From Rhodospirillales bacterium (GTDB lineage Bacteria > Pseudomonadota > Alphaproteobacteria > Rhodospirillales > Casp-alpha2): 64,000 nucleotides of DNA. The position numbers and the translations under genes were made by a program. Within the stretch, counting starts at the first letter, position 1. Each line of letters opens with the position of its first letter. The stretch lies in NCBI GenBank assembly GCA_017644185.1, contig JAEPMA010000006.1:79718-143717 (forward strand), given 5' to 3'. The notes beneath the pieces were generated by a model. It did not search any database, was not told the DNA's origin, and saw nothing but the letters and a program-made list of their open reading frames with translations. Shown piece after piece: positions 51,180 to 59,943 of the stretch.

Positions 51180-52745
51180 TCAGCCGCGCAGCCGCGTCAT
51201 GTCATCGCCGTAACTTGCTGGATCGATTCGCACGTCGATCAGCTTCGGACCGGAGAGCGAAAGCGCGGCTTTGAGGTCGTCCGGCCCCTCGGCGCGCGCC
51301 GTTTTCCAGCCATAGGCGTCGGCGATGGCGGCAAAATCGTGCGATGGATAGCGGACGCCAAGACTCGGGCGTTGTTGCCGCTGCTGCTTGATATCAATCA
51401 GCGAGAGCGCGCTGTCGTTCATGACGATCAGGGTGATGTCGAGGTTGAGTTCCTTCGCCGTTGCCAGTTCACCGACGCACATGGAAATGCCGCCGTCACC
51501 GGTCACCGCCATGACAGGCGTTTTCGGATCGCAAAGGGCGGAGGCAATGGCGGCGGGCAGGGCGTAACCCATTGTCGAAAGGCCGTTGGATTTCAAAATC
51601 CCCTGCGGTTTGACGGCGGGCCAGCGGCCGATGGTCGAGAACATGTGCGCCCCCGCATCCACGCTGACACGGGTCGCATGATCGACGTTGGCGCTTAAGA
51701 CGTCGATGGCGGATGCGGTCGTGAAGCCGCCGGCGTCGGGGGTATAGATCTTTTCTATAATGGATTTGAGTTCACCGAGCCCGGTCTTTGCCCAGCCGCT
51801 GTCTTTCAGATCGGTTTGGAGCGCCATCAGGGTTTTGTCGAGCGGGCCGGTTACTTCAAGTGCATACGTGACGCGCGGGTTCGCAGGTGAGCCCTCGCCA
51901 AGCAACAAGAACGGCGGGAAGTTCGCCGGCCACTTGCCGGGAATGAACTCGATCGGGTCGAAGCCGATCCCGATAATCAGGTCGGATTTGCCGAGTATCG
52001 GCATTTCCCCGGTGGCGCCCGTGATGGTGCCGACAAAGCCAGGGCCGTCGGCAGGGTAGACGCCACCCGCTTTATATGTGGTCATCACCGCCGCACCGAG
52101 CGTATCGGCGAAGGCGCGCACCGATTCGGCATGGTGGCGCGCTTCGAGTCCGACGACGATGATCGGCCGTTCGCTTTTCGAAATCATCTCCTGTGCGTGA
52201 TTAACATCGTCGACGGAGGGAAGCTTAGGTGCGGCGGGGCTGTTAGGAACGAAGGGTGTCGCTTCGGTCATGGCATCGCCGGCGGTCAGTTCGACCATCA
52301 CCGGGCCTTCGGGCGCTGAAACCGCAGCCCTCAGCAGGCGGTCCAGGACGGCGGCGCCGTCATCGGGTTCCAGTCGCGCGGTATCGCGCGTGATCGGCTT
52401 GAAGAGCGCCTGCTGGTCGAAGTGCTGGTGCATGGTGGAGGCTGGGCCGTCCACGAACAGGATCATGGGCGAGCGTTCGAGAGACGCGTAGGCGAGGCCG
52501 TTTGTCGCGCTCGACGCGCCGGGGCCGACGCCAACCAGGACTGCGCCCGGCGCGCCGGTCAGCTCGCCTGTGACGGCCGCCATAATGGTTGCCGCGGCCT
52601 CTGTTCTTGTCAGGGTGAACGGGATATCCGCCTTGGCGGCGGCGTCGATGATATCCAGGCTGGAGCCGCCACCCGGAATCCCGAAGATGCGCGTCACGCC
52701 GTGTGCGCGCAGGGTGCGCGCGATTTCGTCTGCTAAAGTGGCCAT
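51180..52745 (-). CDS. Thiamine-pyrophosphate enzyme, acetolactate-synthase-like
   Basis: A 521-residue TPP enzyme. N-terminal domain: GIPGGGSSLDIIDAA (about 22-36) and TEAAATIMAAVTG (about 48-60); middle domain from about 185; C-terminal TPP site VTGDGGISMCVGELATA (about 419-435) with ND (about 446-447). The family includes acetolactate synthase, benzoylformate decarboxylase and glyoxylate carboligase. It is shorter than IlvB and not next to ilvN. Its start overlaps the RraA-like stop (TGATG), so a joint 2-keto-acid pathway is likely. Confidence 0.87.
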   Translation of the reverse strand: MATLADEIARTLRAHGVTRIFGIPGGGSSLDIIDAAAKADIPFTLTRTEAAATIMAAVTGELTGAPGAVLVGVGPGASSATNGLAYASLERSPMILFVDGPASTMHQHFDQQALFKPITRDTARLEPDDGAAVLDRLLRAAVSAPEGPVMVELTAGDAMTEATPFVPNSPAAPKLPSVDDVNHAQEMISKSERPIIVVGLEARHHAESVRAFADTLGAAVMTTYKAGGVYPADGPGFVGTITGATGEMPILGKSDLIIGIGFDPIEFIPGKWPANFPPFLLLGEGSPANPRVTYALEVTGPLDKTLMALQTDLKDSGWAKTGLGELKSIIEKIYTPDAGGFTTASAIDVLSANVDHATRVSVDAGAHMFSTIGRWPAVKPQGILKSNGLSTMGYALPAAIASALCDPKTPVMAVTGDGGISMCVGELATAKELNLDITLIVMNDSALSLIDIKQQRQQRPSLGVRYPSHDFAAIADAYGWKTARAEGPDDLKAALSLSGPKLIDVRIDPASYGDDMTRLRG

Positions 52746-53401
52746 CAGATATTCCCGAACTTTTTCATGGCGTCGGAGAACTTCATGCCGCCCCGGATCG
52801 CCTCGGCGGCTTTTTCGTCCTCGCGGGTGAAGGTGCCGGCGAGTGCGATCACATCGTCGACTTTGCCGGCCGGGATGGCGAGGATGCCGGTGTCGTCGGC
52901 GACGATCCAGTCACCGTTGCTGACCGTGACGCCATCGACAACGACCGTCGATCCGAAATCGCCAATCCGAAGCCGGCAGCGTCCCGTCGTCGGAATCAGG
53001 TGGCGGGAAAAGACGGAGAAGCCCGCTTCGACCGTTTCGTTGGCATCCCGCGCGCCGCCATCGATAGCGATCCCCGCGATCCCCTTCACGGCGGCGGCGA
53101 GCGATGCCATGCCGCCCCAGGTCGAATAGGGCACGCCATCAGCCGCGGCGACGATCACCTCGCCGGGCTCGGCGGCGTCGATCATCGCACCGACCCTGAA
53201 GTCGGCGGATTCGAACGTGCCGAAAGGACCGCTTTCCTCACGGACGGTGACGGCCGGTCCGGCGAACTTCATGCCGGGGGCGACGGGTTTCAGGTTGACC
53301 ATGGTGCAGTTCATGCAGCCGACACGGTCGAGGGCGTTGGCGATTGTCGATGTCGCCAGGGCGCTGAGCTTCTTGGCGCGCGCCGATTGTTGTTGGTCCA
53401 T
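52745..53401 (-). CDS. RraA-family aldolase (4-hydroxy-4-methyl-2-oxoglutarate aldolase-like)
   Basis: A 218-residue RraA-fold protein with GCMNCTMVNLKPVAPGMKFAGPA region (about 28-50) and a metal/substrate loop with AIDGGARDANE (about 114-124). Members are HMG aldolases and oxaloacetate decarboxylases; the name RraA (RNase E inhibitor) applies only to a subset. It is translationally coupled to the TPP enzyme. Confidence 0.85.
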   Translation of the reverse strand: MDQQQSARAKKLSALATSTIANALDRVGCMNCTMVNLKPVAPGMKFAGPAVTVREESGPFGTFESADFRVGAMIDAAEPGEVIVAAADGVPYSTWGGMASLAAAVKGIAGIAIDGGARDANETVEAGFSVFSRHLIPTTGRCRLRIGDFGSTVVVDGVTVSNGDWIVADDTGILAIPAGKVDDVIALAGTFTREDEKAAEAIRGGMKFSDAMKKFGNI

Positions 53402-53562
53402 GTGCTTCCCTAGGTTTTGTTTTGATGAATACTAGCGGTCAGCGGGACGGCGGCAAGGGGTGTGATAGGAGCTATGTGTTTCACGTGGGACCCTTTCATG
53501 CACATAAAGCATGGCGGTGATGTGAAAGATGAGGGTAGGCTCTTGCCGTCTAGGGGAGAATC

Positions 53563-54753
53563 ATGCGCCGTACCGTCGTGCCTTTGTGGCTTTCAGCCGC
53601 AGCCCAACCTCGCGCAGGTGCGTTCATCGTACTGTTTTCGATCGAGGCCTGGTCCAGGGCAACATTGATCACGCTGGTGCCGTTGCAGGCACATAAGCTG
53701 CTCGGTGATGCGCAGACGGTGAGCTTCGTCTATTTTTTCGTTTCCGTCTTCGGGATGTTGTCGACGTTGCTCATTCCGACCGTGGTTCATGTGATCAGGC
53801 GGCGGTGGGCTTTTACAGTCGGCATCATCCTGATGTTTGCTTCGCTCGTCGGTTACGCGGCGGCCGATCCGATGATCTTCCCCATTGCGCTGGGCTGTCA
53901 GGTCGTGGCGACGGCATTTCTTGAGATCGTGATGAACCTGTTCGTTCTGGATCATGTGCCCCGCACGGAGATATCCAGGTTCGAGCCTAAGCGGCTTTTG
54001 TCGGTCGCCGCGCCGTTCACGTTCGGGCCGTTTTTAGGTGTTTGGTTGTCGGAGACGATCTCACTGGAAGTCACCATGCTGGCCGTCGGTGTCACAGTAG
54101 GTTTGCTGCTTGGTTACTTCTGGTTCCTTCGTCTGACCGATAACCCCGCGGTGACGATGCCGTTAAGGAAGCCGCCCAATCCGATGAAGAACCTGCCCCG
54201 GTTCTTCGCGCAGCCGCGCCTCAGATTGGCATGGGTGTTGGCGACCGGGCGGTCGAGCTGGTGGGTACTGTTCTTCGTTTACGCGCCGATCTATCTGACG
54301 AGCGCCGGTTATTCCGCCGAGACAGCCGGACTGGTCGTATCCGTGGGCTCTGCATCGCTGTTCTTTTCGGTGGCCTGGGGCGCGCTCGGGCGCAAGCTCG
54401 GTATGCGTTTCATCCTGATCCTCGGTTACGCGTCCGCCGGTGTGATCACGATCCTGATCGCGACGGCGCAGGACTGGCCGACGATCGTGCTTGTCCTGAT
54501 TATATTATCCGCGTGTGCGGCGGCGATCGTCGATGGTGCCGGGAATGTCCCGTTCTTAAGGGCGGTCCACCCCTATGAGCGCGCGGAAATGACATCCGTG
54601 TTCGTGACTTATCGTCATACAGCGCAACTCGTCACACCGGGCGTGTTCTCGTTGGTTTTGGGGGTGTTCGCGCTGCCAGCCGTATTCGTGGTCGGCGGGG
54701 CAGGATTCGTCTCGATGGCGTGGTTGGCCAGATATCTACCGAAGCGGCTCTGA
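53563..54753 (+). CDS. MFS transporter
   Basis: A 396-residue permease with about 12 membrane segments. Motif-A-like basic loop VIRRRWAFTVG (about 75-85) after the second segments and LGRKLGMRF (about 277-285) after the eighth. Substrate unknown. GGGGAGAATC precedes ATG 53563. The gene is followed with no gap by a small convergent gene. The 161-base gap upstream shows TTTCACGTGGG but no clear promoter. Confidence 0.85.
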   Translation: MRRTVVPLWLSAAAQPRAGAFIVLFSIEAWSRATLITLVPLQAHKLLGDAQTVSFVYFFVSVFGMLSTLLIPTVVHVIRRRWAFTVGIILMFASLVGYAAADPMIFPIALGCQVVATAFLEIVMNLFVLDHVPRTEISRFEPKRLLSVAAPFTFGPFLGVWLSETISLEVTMLAVGVTVGLLLGYFWFLRLTDNPAVTMPLRKPPNPMKNLPRFFAQPRLRLAWVLATGRSSWWVLFFVYAPIYLTSAGYSAETAGLVVSVGSASLFFSVAWGALGRKLGMRFILILGYASAGVITILIATAQDWPTIVLVLIILSACAAAIVDGAGNVPFLRAVHPYERAEMTSVFVTYRHTAQLVTPGVFSLVLGVFALPAVFVVGGAGFVSMAWLARYLPKRL

Positions 54754-54972
54754 TTATTCTTTTGGATAGCGCCGTCTCGACCACCTGAAATAGACGATCA
54801 TATAGATAAGCGCGAAGCAGAACCACACGACACCCCACCATAATACGATCATCGCCGTCATCGCGACCACGAGCCACGTCGCCAGGATCGGTATGACCAG
54901 CCAGCCGAGGAAGGCCAGCCATCTGATCGGGTGAGGTGGGCCGGGATTCGGTTTCAGTCTGATCTCAGCCAT
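54754..54972 (-). CDS. Small two-segment membrane protein
   Basis: A 72-residue protein from ATG 54972. After MAEIRLKPNPGPPHPIRWL come two membrane segments (about 15-36 and 40-62) and a basic end RRRYPKE. Its stop directly adjoins the MFS stop. It is divergent from the DUF6460 gene. I do not recognise the family; hydrophobic pattern and tight packing support it being real. Confidence 0.55.
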   Translation of the reverse strand: MAEIRLKPNPGPPHPIRWLAFLGWLVIPILATWLVVAMTAMIVLWWGVVWFCFALIYMIVYFRWSRRRYPKE

Positions 54973-55070
54973 GCGTCGGTAAACCTGATGCGCGTTGAAA
55001 TTGAACCTGCCACGGGACGCGTGTAGTCTTTTGGCCAACAAAAACGAAACTGTGCCCGGAGCCCGCACAC

Positions 55071-55319
55071 ATGCCGCAAAACGTCCTCGGAACCGTCCTC
55101 AAGATTCTGCTGGCTTCGCTGATTCTCGGCTTCATCCTGAAGTTCCTCGAGATCGATCCGAAGGATCTGCTTCTCAATTTCGGCGAGACCGTCCAGAAAG
55201 CCTTTGCCTGGGCCGGTGATTTCGTTGCCGGCAGCGTCGAATACGTGCTGGTCGGCGCCGTGATCGTGGTGCCGATCTGGCTCATCGTTTTCCTGATCGG
55301 TCGCCTCAAAGGCAAATAG
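55071..55319 (+). CDS. DUF6460 small membrane protein
   Basis: An 82-residue protein with two membrane segments (about 5-25 and 56-77) separated by FLEIDPKDLLLNFGETV (about 25-41), the recognisable core of DUF6460, a small alphaproteobacterial family without known function. It converges on the ICL/PEP-mutase gene two bases away. Confidence 0.8.
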   Translation: MPQNVLGTVLKILLASLILGFILKFLEIDPKDLLLNFGETVQKAFAWAGDFVAGSVEYVLVGAVIVVPIWLIVFLIGRLKGK

Positions 55320-55321
55320 AC

Positions 55322-56269
55322 TTATTCACCCGCCATCCGCTTGTTGTTCGTGGTGTCGTCACCGGTAAATGACGGCGCCACCGACTGCGCGACGCTCTCG
55401 TCCAGCGCCTCGAAGTCGTGATAGCCGATCACCTCGTAGCTCTCGGCGCGGGTCATCATGCGATCCTCGAACCCGGCGGTGCCATCGTTTTCGTTGATGT
55501 GCTTGTAGAGATCGCGAAGGGCGAAACCCTCAACGCGCATCGACGTTGCGGGCCAGATCACGATGTCGTAGCCGAACTCTTCGAACTGCTGGCCGGTAAA
55601 GTGCGGCGTGCGCCCGAACTCGGTCATGTTGGCCATCCGGTAACCGGTGGTCTGCTGGGCGAACTGACGGAATTCGGCCTCGGAGGCGAGGCCGTCCGGG
55701 AACACCACATCCGCGCCGGCTTCGGTATAAAGGTTGGCACGTGCGATCGCGGCGTCGAGCCCTTCGACCCCTGCCGCATCGGTGCGGGCGATGATCACCA
55801 TGTCGCGCGCAGCCTTTTTGGCGGCGGCGATCTTGGCGGCGGCTTCTTCAGCGGGGACGAGACGCTTGTCGTTCAGGTGGCCGCATTTTTTCGGCAGGAG
55901 TTGATCTTCGATGTGGACGGCACCCGCACCCGCTTGTTCAAGCTCGCGGACGGTGCGCATCGCATTCAGGGTGCCGCCGTAACCCACATCGCCATCGACG
56001 ATCAGCGGAAGATCGGTGGCACGGGCGACCATCCGCGTGATGAAGCAGAGTTCATCCAGCATCATCACCCCAAGATCGGGGAGGCCGAGGCTCGTCGTCA
56101 CGGCGCCGCCGGAGATATAGAGGGTTTCAAAACCCTCACGCTGCGCGATCAGCGCCGCGAACGGATTGTGCGAGCCAGGCACGCGGAGGATTTCATCACG
56201 CTCCAGCAATTCGCGGAGACGTGCACCGGCAGGTTTGTCGTTTCTGGTCGGACCTTCGAGCCAAGTCAT
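55322..56269 (-). CDS. Isocitrate lyase / PEP mutase family enzyme (first copy)
   Basis: A 315-residue TIM-barrel enzyme. ARLRELLERDEILRVPGSHN opens it; DGDVGYGG (about 92-99) binds metal and the signature LLPKKCGHLNDKRLVP (about 123-138) carries the catalytic Cys loop. MIIARTDA (about 158-165) follows. The family includes 2-methylisocitrate lyase, oxaloacetate decarboxylase and phosphonopyruvate-type enzymes, so the substrate is open. A paralogue is at 61663. A good promoter lies upstream. Confidence 0.88.
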   Translation of the reverse strand: MTWLEGPTRNDKPAGARLRELLERDEILRVPGSHNPFAALIAQREGFETLYISGGAVTTSLGLPDLGVMMLDELCFITRMVARATDLPLIVDGDVGYGGTLNAMRTVRELEQAGAGAVHIEDQLLPKKCGHLNDKRLVPAEEAAAKIAAAKKAARDMVIIARTDAAGVEGLDAAIARANLYTEAGADVVFPDGLASEAEFRQFAQQTTGYRMANMTEFGRTPHFTGQQFEEFGYDIVIWPATSMRVEGFALRDLYKHINENDGTAGFEDRMMTRAESYEVIGYHDFEALDESVAQSVAPSFTGDDTTNNKRMAGE

Positions 56270-56303
56270 TTGGTTGCTCCCTAAGCATTATTATGTTGTC
56301 CGA

Positions 56304-56332
56304 TATATAACGTTTGCCGCCGTCGCTGGCAA
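56304..56332 (-). promoter_or_regulatory. Sigma-70 promoter with overlapping dyad, for the gene at 55322-56269
   Basis: On the minus strand TTGCCA (56332-56327), exactly 17 bases and TATATA (56309-56304) form a near-consensus promoter. Start would be near 56297, 28 bases before the ATG. TTTGCC/GGCAAA (56333-56328 and 56318-56313) is an inverted repeat over the -35 region, a possible repressor site. Confidence 0.65.
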
Positions 56333-56340
56333 AGTGGTCG

Positions 56341-57606
56341 TTAGCGGTCGGGAACGGACCAGTCGCTGGGCGGCGTCTTGTTTTTGTACAGTCTGAGGGC
56401 CAGGCCGACCGATACCCCAACACCAATGGCGACGGTCAGGTCGACGAGCACGGTCAACACAAGCGTCGTCAGCAATAGCAATCTATCGCTGATCGGGGCG
56501 GACATGTACTCACGCCATTTGTGCGGCTCGCTCATCCGCCAGGCGGTGATCAGCAATAGTGCGGCCAATGCCGGCATCGCCATGTATCCGGCGGCGGTCG
56601 AGAACAGCATCATCGCAAGCAGGATCGCGAGGGCATGCACGATCCCGGCGACGGGGGTCCGCCCGCCCGCGTTGACGTTGGTCGCGGTCCGGGCGATGGC
56701 CCCGGTCGCGGGCATGCCACCGAAAAACGACGATGCGACATTGGCCGCCCCCTGGGCGAGAAGTTCGGCATTCGGGCGATGCTGACCCTGAATCATCCGG
56801 TCGGCGACCATCGCCGATAAAAGCGATTCCACACCCGCCAGAAACGCGATGACGAAAGCGGACGGCAGCAATTCGGTGATACGCGCCAGGCTGACATCGG
56901 GGAGCGAAGGAACGGGGAGGTGATCGGGGAGCGCCCCGAATCGTGACGCGATGGTGTCGACCGGTAAAGCCGTGAACAGGACGACCGCGGACGCGATCCC
57001 CACTGCGACGATCAAACCCGGCAGCTTTGGCGCCGCGCGCCTAAAGACGACGATCATGACGAGCGTCGCGAGGCCGATCAGCAGGGAAGACAGGTTGATC
57101 GTATCCCTGACATCCCAAAGCGCTGGGAGCTTGTGAACGAAATCCGCAGGCACCTTTTCCAGGGCGAGGCCGAAGAAATCACGCAACTGACTGGTGGCGA
57201 TGATGATCCCGATACCGATGGTAAAGCCGTTGACCACGGCTTCGGGCACGAAAGCGATCAAACGTCCCATCCGCAGATATCCCGCGATCAACAGAATGAT
57301 CCCGGCCATCATCGTTGCGATTACCAGGCCGTCGTAACCGTGTTCAGCGATCACACCGAAAACAACGACGATGAATGCGCCCGTCGGTCCACCGATCTGC
57401 ACGCGGCTGCCACCCAGTAGCGAGATGAAAAAGCCGCCGATGATCGCGGTGACGAGGCCCTTGGCGGGATCGGCGCCGGATGCAATGGCGATGGCCACGC
57501 TTAAGGGTATGGCGACCATGGCGACGGTCAACCCAGCAAGCACGTCCGATTTGAATAGTGACCAGCTGTATTCGTGGATGGTCGTAAGGATCTTGGGTCT
57601 TCTCAT
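56341..57606 (-). CDS. SulP-family anion transporter lacking a STAS domain
   Basis: A 421-residue SulP transporter. Typical are SDVLAGLTVAMVAIPLSVAIAIASG (about 19-43), GGSRVQIGGPTGAFIVVV (about 65-82), VESLLSAMVADRM (about 262-274) and PATGAIARTATNVNAGGRTPVAG (about 299-321). Full-length members have about 550-600 residues with a cytosolic STAS domain; here the protein ends after the last membrane segment. The transported anion (sulfate, bicarbonate or other) is not known. Confidence 0.88.
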   Translation of the reverse strand: MRRPKILTTIHEYSWSLFKSDVLAGLTVAMVAIPLSVAIAIASGADPAKGLVTAIIGGFFISLLGGSRVQIGGPTGAFIVVVFGVIAEHGYDGLVIATMMAGIILLIAGYLRMGRLIAFVPEAVVNGFTIGIGIIIATSQLRDFFGLALEKVPADFVHKLPALWDVRDTINLSSLLIGLATLVMIVVFRRAAPKLPGLIVAVGIASAVVLFTALPVDTIASRFGALPDHLPVPSLPDVSLARITELLPSAFVIAFLAGVESLLSAMVADRMIQGQHRPNAELLAQGAANVASSFFGGMPATGAIARTATNVNAGGRTPVAGIVHALAILLAMMLFSTAAGYMAMPALAALLLITAWRMSEPHKWREYMSAPISDRLLLLTTLVLTVLVDLTVAIGVGVSVGLALRLYKNKTPPSDWSVPDR

Positions 57607-57667
57607 GAATTATATATCACAGAGAAAACCTGTTGAATCCATCGGATTCTGCAAAATTGTTCTGGTG

Positions 57668-58939
57668 TTAGCCGGAAAAGGTGTTTTTCCCGGCGGCGAC
57701 ACGCTCACGTATCAGCGGTGCAGGGTCGAACCAGGGCCCGCCCGTCTCTCTCAGGCTCTCGAGTTTTTCGAGAACACGCTTGAGGCCGATCTCATCCGCC
57801 ATATGCATCGGACCGATTTTGTCTTTCGGAAAACCGTATCCGAACCGCCAGATTTTATCGATATCGTCCGTGCTGTCAGCCATGCCGTTCCCCAAGAGCC
57901 GTGCGCCTTCATTGATCAGGGCGAACAGACAACGGTCACGGATTTCATCAGCCGAAATCGCGCGGCGTTCGATTCCTAAATCTTTCGACGTCTCCTCGAT
58001 CAAGGCATTCGCGTCCGGGTTCGGTTTGCGCTCCCCGTCTTCGTAAAGATACCAACCGCGCCCGGTCTTGCGGCCGTACCAGCCCTTGTCGCACATGCGG
58101 TCCGCGATGACCGGGTAGGGGGCGTCCGGATCGATTTCACCAGCCGCTTTCTGTGCTTTTCTGACAGCCAGGGCGACGTCCTGTCCGGAGATATCGCCGA
58201 CCGCGAGACAACCGAGGGCGAACCCGAAGTCCTGCATCGCCTGGTCCACGTCTTGGGGGTAGGCGCCTTCCTGTAACAGGAAATACGCCTGCCAGGTATA
58301 ACGGTGATACATGCGGTTGCCGACGAAACCGAATGCGTTTCCGACCGCGACACCGACCTTGCCGATCCGGTCCGACAACGCCAGAAGCGTCTGGATGGTT
58401 TCGGGTGAAGATTTTTCACCCCGCACGATCTCAAGAAGCTTCATCACCTGCGCCGGGGCGAAGAAATGCGCACCGGCGACCTTATCCGGGCGACCGGTCG
58501 CTGCCGCGATGACGTCGATATCGAGGCTGGATGTATTCGTTGTCAGGATTGCGTGCGCCGGACAGACTTTATCCAACTCTGAAAAAATTGCTTTCTTGAT
58601 TTCCATGTCTTCGAGCGCCGCTTCGATCACCAGATCGGCGTCGGCGAGGGCGGACATCGTCGTGGCCCCCTTGATTCGGCCGAGTTCGGCGTTCATGTCG
58701 TCTTCGCTCATGCGGCCGCGTTTGACCCGGTCTTCCAGACCTTTTCGGAGATTGTCGAGGCCGGCGTCGAGGCGCGTCTGTTCGACCTCGATGGCCGTTA
58801 CATCAATGCCGGCACGGGCCAATACCAGCGCAATGCCCTGACCCATGGTGCCGAAACCGACGACCCCGGCGCGGGTGATATCATCGGCCGCTTTTTGAAC
58901 TTCCGGATTTTCAGCCTTGATTGAAGTGCCCTCGGACAT
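57668..58939 (-). CDS. 3-hydroxyacyl-CoA dehydrogenase
   Basis: A 423-residue NAD-dependent enzyme from ATG 58939 (AGGAGAG upstream). Rossmann GVVGFGTMGQGIALVLARAG (about 25-44); catalytic AGAHFFAPAQVMKLLEIV (about 153-170) with the His; two C-terminal 3HCDH regions, KVGVAVGNAFGFVGNRM (about 195-211) and a second from about 310. It is divergent from the D-2-hydroxyacid dehydrogenase and close to an enoyl-CoA hydratase, consistent with acyl-CoA breakdown. Confidence 0.9.
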   Translation of the reverse strand: MSEGTSIKAENPEVQKAADDITRAGVVGFGTMGQGIALVLARAGIDVTAIEVEQTRLDAGLDNLRKGLEDRVKRGRMSEDDMNAELGRIKGATTMSALADADLVIEAALEDMEIKKAIFSELDKVCPAHAILTTNTSSLDIDVIAAATGRPDKVAGAHFFAPAQVMKLLEIVRGEKSSPETIQTLLALSDRIGKVGVAVGNAFGFVGNRMYHRYTWQAYFLLQEGAYPQDVDQAMQDFGFALGCLAVGDISGQDVALAVRKAQKAAGEIDPDAPYPVIADRMCDKGWYGRKTGRGWYLYEDGERKPNPDANALIEETSKDLGIERRAISADEIRDRCLFALINEGARLLGNGMADSTDDIDKIWRFGYGFPKDKIGPMHMADEIGLKRVLEKLESLRETGGPWFDPAPLIRERVAAGKNTFSG

Positions 58940-58983
58940 AATCTCTCCTATACCTGTTCGCGAAGAAAATATGGGGGAGGGGA

Positions 58984-59943
58984 ATGGCACTCAAGCTCGC
59001 AATCCTGGACGACTATCAGAACGCGGCGCTCGGCTCGGCCGATTGGACCGTGCTCGGCGACACGGAAATCACGGTCTTCGACAAACATCTTGGTTGGGAC
59101 GAAGACGTGATCGCAGACAAATTGAAGCCGTTCGATATCCTCGTCTGCATGCGCGAACGGACGCGCTTTCCCGCGTCACAGATCGACAAGCTCCCGAATC
59201 TCAAGCTACTCGTGACGACGGGGATGCGAAACCTCGCCATCGACATGGCGCACGCGAAGGACAAGGGAATCGTCGTCGCTGGGACCGACATGCTGCCGTA
59301 TCCGGCCGCCGAACATGCGGTCGCTTTGATCACCGATCTCTATAAAAAGATATCGAAAGAGAGCCGCGTCATGCGGGACGGAGGGTGGCAGGGCTATGTC
59401 TCCGAAAGTTTAAACGGCATGACGCTCGGTGTGCTCGGTCTCGGGAAACTGGGCGCGCGGGTCGCGAAGTTCGGTCTGGCGATGGAGATGAACGTTATCG
59501 CCTGGAGCCAGAATTTGACCGAGGAGCGCTGCAACGAAGTGGGCGTGAAGCTTGTCGACCGCGATACGTTTTTCGAAACGTCCGACGTGATTTCGATCCA
59601 TCTTATTCTCAGCGAGCGGACCACCGGGCTCGTTGGCGAAAATGAATTCAAGCAGATGAAGCCGACCAGCTATCTGGTCAATACGTCGCGTGGGCCAATC
59701 GTGGACGAGACGGCGTTGGTGAATGCGCTGTCGTCTGGCGAGATCGCGGGCGCGGGGATCGATGTTTACGACGTCGAGCCGCTCCCCGAAGACCACCCGC
59801 TTCGCGGCCTCGACAATGCGGTTTTAACGGGGCACACAGGATACGTGGTGAAGGAGTTGTATGAATTGGTATATGCACAGGCAGTCGAGAACGTGAAAAC
59901 CTGGATGGACGGCGCGCCGACGCGTGTGCTGAACGACCAATGA
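58984..59943 (+). CDS. D-2-hydroxyacid dehydrogenase
   Basis: A 319-residue NAD-dependent enzyme. LGVLGLGKLGARVAKFGLAM (about 148-167) binds NAD; NTSRGPIVDETALVNAL (about 238-254) and a catalytic His in LTGHTGY (about 287-293) are present, with the Glu in YDVEPLP (about 267-273). The substrate is unknown; SerA-like enzymes are usually larger. The start follows GGGGGAGGGG, and the stop overlaps the next gene (ATGA). Confidence 0.9.
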   Translation: MALKLAILDDYQNAALGSADWTVLGDTEITVFDKHLGWDEDVIADKLKPFDILVCMRERTRFPASQIDKLPNLKLLVTTGMRNLAIDMAHAKDKGIVVAGTDMLPYPAAEHAVALITDLYKKISKESRVMRDGGWQGYVSESLNGMTLGVLGLGKLGARVAKFGLAMEMNVIAWSQNLTEERCNEVGVKLVDRDTFFETSDVISIHLILSERTTGLVGENEFKQMKPTSYLVNTSRGPIVDETALVNALSSGEIAGAGIDVYDVEPLPEDHPLRGLDNAVLTGHTGYVVKELYELVYAQAVENVKTWMDGAPTRVLNDQ

